8,950 nucleotides of DNA, taken from Chloroflexia bacterium (lineage in GTDB: Bacteria > Chloroflexota > Chloroflexia > Thermomicrobiales > UBA6265). Both the position numbers and the translations under genes were made by a program. Below the pieces are notes generated by a model that was given only the letters and a program-made list of their open reading frames with translations, had not been told where the DNA came from and searched no databases. The stretch is from NCBI GenBank assembly GCA_013696265.1, contig JACCYX010000128.1:1-8950 (forward strand), given 5' to 3'. Shown one piece after another: positions 5,265 through 8,950 of this stretch (within the stretch, counting starts at the first letter, position 1; the number at the start of each line of letters is the position of its first letter).

Positions 5265-6923
5265 ATGAGCATCAGCGCAATTGATGCGACACGGGTCTTT
5301 CCGGAGGACTGGCATGCCAATCTCTCCCCTGGCCCTCCATTCACACTCGATGCGATGCATCGTCCATTTCCCTTGAGCCCCCTGTATGCCTCGTTCACGA
5401 ACGATGGGTTCCTGACCGCGCTCCGGGAATACAGGGTTCCCGTTATCGCGAGGGAGTCAGTCCTGCGCAATTACTACCGGTTCGACCGGATGGTGATGGC
5501 CGAGCCGCGCGATGAGGAGGAGGCTGTCACCCTCTTCGCGCCCGCCGAAAAGGCGCTCGAGCACGAGGTGGGGCGCCAGCTCGAACGGTGGCACGGTGAG
5601 CACCTCCCGGCGGTGCGCAAGCACCTGGCGCGGCTGGATCGCCTCGACCCCGCGCTATCCGAATTGGAGCAGGCACTGGACGAGGTGGGCGCAATCATCA
5701 CCGACGTGTGGACGATCCACTTCCGGATCGTGCTTCCTATGATGCTGGCGATGCAGACCTTCGACGAGTTGCATGCCGACCTATTTGGCGGCACCGACGC
5801 CGATGCCCACGCCCTCCTCGTGGGGGAATTGTCCGAGTCGATCAAGACGGGATTCGGGCTATCGGACCTGGCCCAGGCGGCACGCGAACTCGGCCTGGCG
5901 CCAGTCTTGCTCGAATCTGGGCCCGACGACCTCCAGGCCAACATCGAACGCTCCGCGGGTGGACCCGACTTCCTCGCCCGGCTCGACGAATTCCTCACGG
6001 TCTACGGATTTCGGCAGGACCTGTTCGACTACATCACATCTACCTGGATCGAAGACCCGTCGTTCGCGCTCGCCGCGATCCGCACCTACCTGGAGAGCGA
6101 GCGTGATCTGCGCCGCGATCACGAAGCCACAGCTCGCTCGGCCGACGCCGCGCTGGAGGTGGCGCGAGAGCGGCTTGCCGCGTACCCTGCCCCAGTCCGC
6201 GAGCGGTTCGAGGCTGTGCTCCAATACGCACGCCATGCCACCTTCCTGCAGGAAGAGCACAATTTCTACATCGACCAGCAAGCCACGGCCCGCCTCCGCT
6301 TCTTCTACCTTCGGATCGGGCAGCGACTCATGGAAGCTGGGCTCATCGAACGTCTTGACGACATCATGATGCTTACCCACGAGGAGCTGGCCGGGATCGC
6401 CGCCGACCCGGGGAAACCTGGCTTGTCGCTCGACCTGCGCCGGACGGTCAAGACGCGGCGACAGGAACTCGACATTGCACGTCGCCTCGAACCGCCCCCG
6501 TTCCTCGGGAACACGCCGCCCTCTCCGCCGCCATTCAGCAACCCGATGCTCCGGGGCACGGCCCGGTTCTGGGGAGCGCCGCCCGAGCCATCCACCGATC
6601 CGTCCGAAATTAGGGGGCTCGCGGGCGCGAAGGGAGAGGTGACGGGTACGGCGCGCGTCGTCCGCACGCTGCGGGATGCCCAGGCGCTCCAGCCGGGCGA
6701 GATCCTCGTCGCCATCACCACGATGCCGCCGTGGACCCCGCTCTTTGCCGTGGCCGCGGCCGTAGTCACCGAAACGGGCGGCCCATTGAGCCATTGCGCG
6801 ATCGTGGCGAGAGAGTATGGCATCCCGGCGGTGGTTGGTGCGCCGGGAGCCACCAGCCGCATCGCGACCGGTCAACGGATCGCGGTCGACGGCGGCACCG
6901 GCATCGTGACGCTCGGTGACTAG
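5265..6923 (+). CDS. Large subunit 2 of split dikinase, paralogue of the preceding gene
   Basis: 552 residues with the same layout as the preceding protein: helical central domain (about 1-410), proline-rich linker (409-427), swivel domain (about 449-552) with predicted phospho-His H510 in TETGGPLSHCAIVAREYG. Aligned by eye, the swivel domains are nearly the same (LQPGE, TTMP, WTPLF, VAAAVVTETGG and on) and the central blocks ERWHGEHLP, WTIHFR, LFGGTDADAHALLVG, FLQEEHNFYIDQ are shared. The first hundred residues and the region around 280-300 differ much more. This suggests a tandem duplication that kept the surface used with the ATP-grasp partner and changed the substrate side. It also lacks an ATP-binding domain. 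The start is supported by GGGAGGT just upstream. The MFS exporter gene begins inside its last codons (8-nt overlap), so the two are translationally coupled and probably act on the same compound. Confidence 0.86.
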   Translation: MSISAIDATRVFPEDWHANLSPGPPFTLDAMHRPFPLSPLYASFTNDGFLTALREYRVPVIARESVLRNYYRFDRMVMAEPRDEEEAVTLFAPAEKALEHEVGRQLERWHGEHLPAVRKHLARLDRLDPALSELEQALDEVGAIITDVWTIHFRIVLPMMLAMQTFDELHADLFGGTDADAHALLVGELSESIKTGFGLSDLAQAARELGLAPVLLESGPDDLQANIERSAGGPDFLARLDEFLTVYGFRQDLFDYITSTWIEDPSFALAAIRTYLESERDLRRDHEATARSADAALEVARERLAAYPAPVRERFEAVLQYARHATFLQEEHNFYIDQQATARLRFFYLRIGQRLMEAGLIERLDDIMMLTHEELAGIAADPGKPGLSLDLRRTVKTRRQELDIARRLEPPPFLGNTPPSPPPFSNPMLRGTARFWGAPPEPSTDPSEIRGLAGAKGEVTGTARVVRTLRDAQALQPGEILVAITTMPPWTPLFAVAAAVVTETGGPLSHCAIVAREYGIPAVVGAPGATSRIATGQRIAVDGGTGIVTLGD

Positions 6924-8358
6924 CGAGCCTGGCATCTCGCGGCAGGGCGGCGCCGGTACGGTGGAGCTGCCCGGCGCCGCGGCGATCGACCGTGGTCGCC
7001 TGCTGTTGCTGGCGGTCGCGGCCGGAATCACGCTCGCACCGCTCAACTCGACGATGATCGCCGTGGCGCTCCCGGAGATCCAGGGCGCGTTCGGCATCTC
7101 GATCACGGCAAGCTCGTGGCTGGTCACGCTCTACCTGGTGGCGATGGCGGCGGGCCAGCCGGTCGGGGGCCGCCTCGGCGACCTCTACGGCCGGCGGCGC
7201 GTTTACTTGGCGGGCCTGATCGGCTTTGGGCTGGCGTCTCTCGGCTGCGCCCTCGCGCCCGGCCTGGAGTGGCTGATCGCCTTCCGCATGCTCCAGGGGC
7301 GGGCCGGGGCGTTAAGCCTGCCGAACGGCACGGCGATGATTCGTGAGGCGATTCCGGAAGACCGGCGGGGCGCTGCTTTCGGTACGATCGGGATGGCGGC
7401 CGGAATTGCCGCCGGCCTCGGTCCGCCACTCGGCGGGATCCTGGTCCATTCCTTCGGCTGGGGAGCTATCTTCTGGGCGAACGTCCCGGTGATCGCGATG
7501 GCCCTCATGCTGGGCTGGCGCTCGTTGCCCCGCCCCCGGCGCGCGTCGCCGGCCCGGGCCGGGTTTGACATGCCAGGCACCGCGCTGCTCACGATTGCGC
7601 TCACGCTGGTGATCCTCATCCCAACCGCGCTCAAGGTTGGTGGCGCCATGTTCGCGATTGGCGCCGGCCTCCTGGGGCTGGCCACCGGATGGGGGTTCGT
7701 CCGGTGGGAGCTGAAGGCGTCGGCCCCGGTCATCGATCTCCGTTTGTTCGCCCCACGGCATTTCGCGGCGGCTTGCGCCGCGGTCGCACTCGGGAACCTC
7801 GTGATGTACACGACGTTGCTCGCGCTGCCGCTCTTCCTCGAAGGTGTGCTGCGGCGCGGCGTCCAGGTTTCCGGGTACACGCTCGTCGTGCTGTCGGCCC
7901 TGTCGGCCCTCTTCGGTCCGATCGGCGGGCGTTGGTCGGACCGGGCTGGCCGCTGGCTGCCAGCGGTGGCGGGCGGCGCGGCGATCCTCCTCGGCGCCAT
8001 CGTTGTCGCACTCGGGGTAGGGTGGGAGCGCATCCCGGTCATCGTCGGTGGCCTGGCGATCATGGGGGTGGGGCTGGGAACGTCGGGAGCGGCGATCCAG
8101 ACCGCGGCGATGGAGTCCGTCCCGCTGGCGCGCGCCGGATCGGCGGCCGGCATCTTCTCGACCTCGCGATACCTTGGCAGCATCGTCGGCTCGACGATTC
8201 TGGCGGCCTCGTTCGCGCGGCGGGCCGGTGAGTCGGACGGAGGCCGCTACCTCGTCCTGTTCACCGGGCTAGCGGTCGTCGCGATCGGGGCAATCATCGC
8301 CAACGCGCTGGTGGCCGACCGGCAAATCCGACCCGTGGAGGTCACCAGCGCCACCTGA
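6916..8358 (+). CDS. MFS exporter, DHA2 (EmrB/QacA-like, 14-helix) type
   Basis: A 480-residue inner-membrane protein with about 14 hydrophobic segments, the number expected of proton-driven DHA2 drug exporters. Helix one ends with APLNSTMIAVALPEI, the family's LDxTxxxVALP-type signature (here Asn for Asp). Motif A follows helix two (GRLGDLYGRRRVYLAG, from residue 85). Helix five carries the antiporter motif C (AAGLGPPLGG, about 165-174), which marks exporters. A second motif-A-like loop (GGRWSDRAGRW, 337-347) opens the C-terminal half. The start is GTG 6916, overlapping the stop of the preceding gene; no strong ribosome site is seen, which fits translational coupling. GTG 6961 is an alternative that would still keep helix one. 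Gene order suggests export of the substrate or product of the split dikinase; the compound is unknown. Confidence 0.9.
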   Translation: MTSEPGISRQGGAGTVELPGAAAIDRGRLLLLAVAAGITLAPLNSTMIAVALPEIQGAFGISITASSWLVTLYLVAMAAGQPVGGRLGDLYGRRRVYLAGLIGFGLASLGCALAPGLEWLIAFRMLQGRAGALSLPNGTAMIREAIPEDRRGAAFGTIGMAAGIAAGLGPPLGGILVHSFGWGAIFWANVPVIAMALMLGWRSLPRPRRASPARAGFDMPGTALLTIALTLVILIPTALKVGGAMFAIGAGLLGLATGWGFVRWELKASAPVIDLRLFAPRHFAAACAAVALGNLVMYTTLLALPLFLEGVLRRGVQVSGYTLVVLSALSALFGPIGGRWSDRAGRWLPAVAGGAAILLGAIVVALGVGWERIPVIVGGLAIMGVGLGTSGAAIQTAAMESVPLARAGSAAGIFSTSRYLGSIVGSTILAASFARRAGESDGGRYLVLFTGLAVVAIGAIIANALVADRQIRPVEVTSAT

Positions 8359-8426
8359 CCCTGTTCAAATGGTGGGGATTCGCCGACCATGGCGCCTTAC
8401 CGAACGCACTCGTGAAGGCGGAGCAC

Positions 8427-8950
8427 GTGACCGGCACACCCAAACGGCCCCTCAAGATCGGCATCATGCTTCCGGAATCCGAACGGGAGATGGCGGGCGA
8501 AACCGCCGGCTGGCCCGACTTCCTTGCCATGGCCCGGACCATCGAAGGGCTGGGCTTCGATTCGCTCTGGTTCGCCGACCACCTGTTGATGAAGGTCGAG
8601 GGGCACGAGCCACAGGGAGCATGGGAAGCGTGGTCGATGCTCGCGGCGTTCGCCGCCGTCACCGAGCGGATCGAGTTGGCCCCGTTCGTAAGCTGCACCG
8701 CCTACCGCAACCCGGCGCTGACTGCCAAGATGGCCGAAACCGTCGACGAAATCAGCGGCGGACGGCTGATCCTCGGTCTCGGGTCGGGCTGGGCCGAGCC
8801 TGAATACCGCGCCTTCGGCTATCCCTTCGATCACCGCTTCAGCCGTTTCGAGGAGGCGTTCACGATCATTCGAAAACTCATCCGGGAGGGCGCGGTCGAT
8901 TTCCACGGCAACTACTACGACGCCGTCGGGTGCGAACTCAGGCCGCGCGG
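8427..8950 (+). CDS. Luciferase-like (LLM class) flavin/F420-dependent oxidoreductase, N-terminal part
   Basis: 174 complete codons are visible and the gene runs off the window. The translation is a clear bacterial luciferase-like TIM barrel: first strand LKIGIMLPES, GFDSLWFADHLL (43-54), TERIELAPFVSCTAYRNPA (79-97), then ETVDEISGGRLILGLGSGW (104-122), AEPEYRAFGYPFDHRFSRFEEA and a YYDAVGCELRPR segment at the edge. Family members use reduced FMN or F420 to oxidise or reduce small organic molecules; which cofactor applies cannot be decided here. GTG 8427 and GTG 8412 are both possible starts; I prefer 8427 because a purine-rich AAGGCGGAG lies just upstream, though its spacing is short. The gap to the MFS gene is only 68 nt with no convincing terminator, so it may belong to the same transcript. 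Confidence 0.85.
   Translation, partial: MTGTPKRPLKIGIMLPESEREMAGETAGWPDFLAMARTIEGLGFDSLWFADHLLMKVEGHEPQGAWEAWSMLAAFAAVTERIELAPFVSCTAYRNPALTAKMAETVDEISGGRLILGLGSGWAEPEYRAFGYPFDHRFSRFEEAFTIIRKLIREGAVDFHGNYYDAVGCELRPR

Noticed and set aside
1..8950. CRISPR arrays, insertion sequences and attachment-site repeats.
   Set aside because: I read through for regularly spaced repeats, transposase motifs and direct copies of the tRNA 3' end and saw none.

Overview
The window is high-GC bacterial DNA (about two thirds G+C by eye) with compact genes, all on the + strand. Several starts are GTG, and Shine-Dalgarno sites of the AAGGAG/GGGAGG type precede several of them. The gene mix (DinB-like and ABM-like small proteins, split phosphotransferase genes, a luciferase-like oxidoreductase) suggests Chloroflexota, perhaps Thermomicrobia-like, or Actinomycetota. 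This is inference; nothing here fixes the taxon.

Layout: (1) 1-157 is the 3' end of pdxH. (2) 204-280 is tRNA-Glu(CTC) with encoded CCA, followed by a perfect 16-bp hairpin at 289-323 that probably ends transcription. (3) About 325-1190 holds no gene I can support. Its right end has a plausible promoter (933-960) and several small dyads that would form the leader of the next gene. (4) 1191-1490 and 1546-2031 encode a small ABM-like alpha/beta-barrel protein and a DinB/maleylpyruvate-isomerase-like helical bundle protein. (5) 2324-6923 is the centre of interest: a stand-alone ATP-grasp subunit of the PEP synthase/pyruvate phosphate dikinase type, followed by two paralogous large subunits. Each large subunit has a helical central domain and a C-terminal swivelling phosphohistidine domain. 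(6) 6916-8358 is a 14-helix DHA2-type MFS exporter whose start overlaps the end of the second large subunit by 8 nt. (7) 8427 to the window end is the N-terminal part of a luciferase-like flavin or F420 oxidoreductase.

How the genes may work together: the ATP-grasp protein plus either large subunit adds up to the domain set of a rifampicin phosphotransferase or PEP-synthase-like dikinase. The break lies at the ATP-grasp/central-domain boundary, as in the alpha/beta subunits of phenylphosphate synthase. One ATP-grasp protein may therefore charge two alternative His-domain subunits that differ in substrate. The coupled exporter and nearby oxidoreductase-type genes suggest handling of a small molecule (antibiotic, phenolic or other xenobiotic). 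The substrate cannot be read from the sequence.
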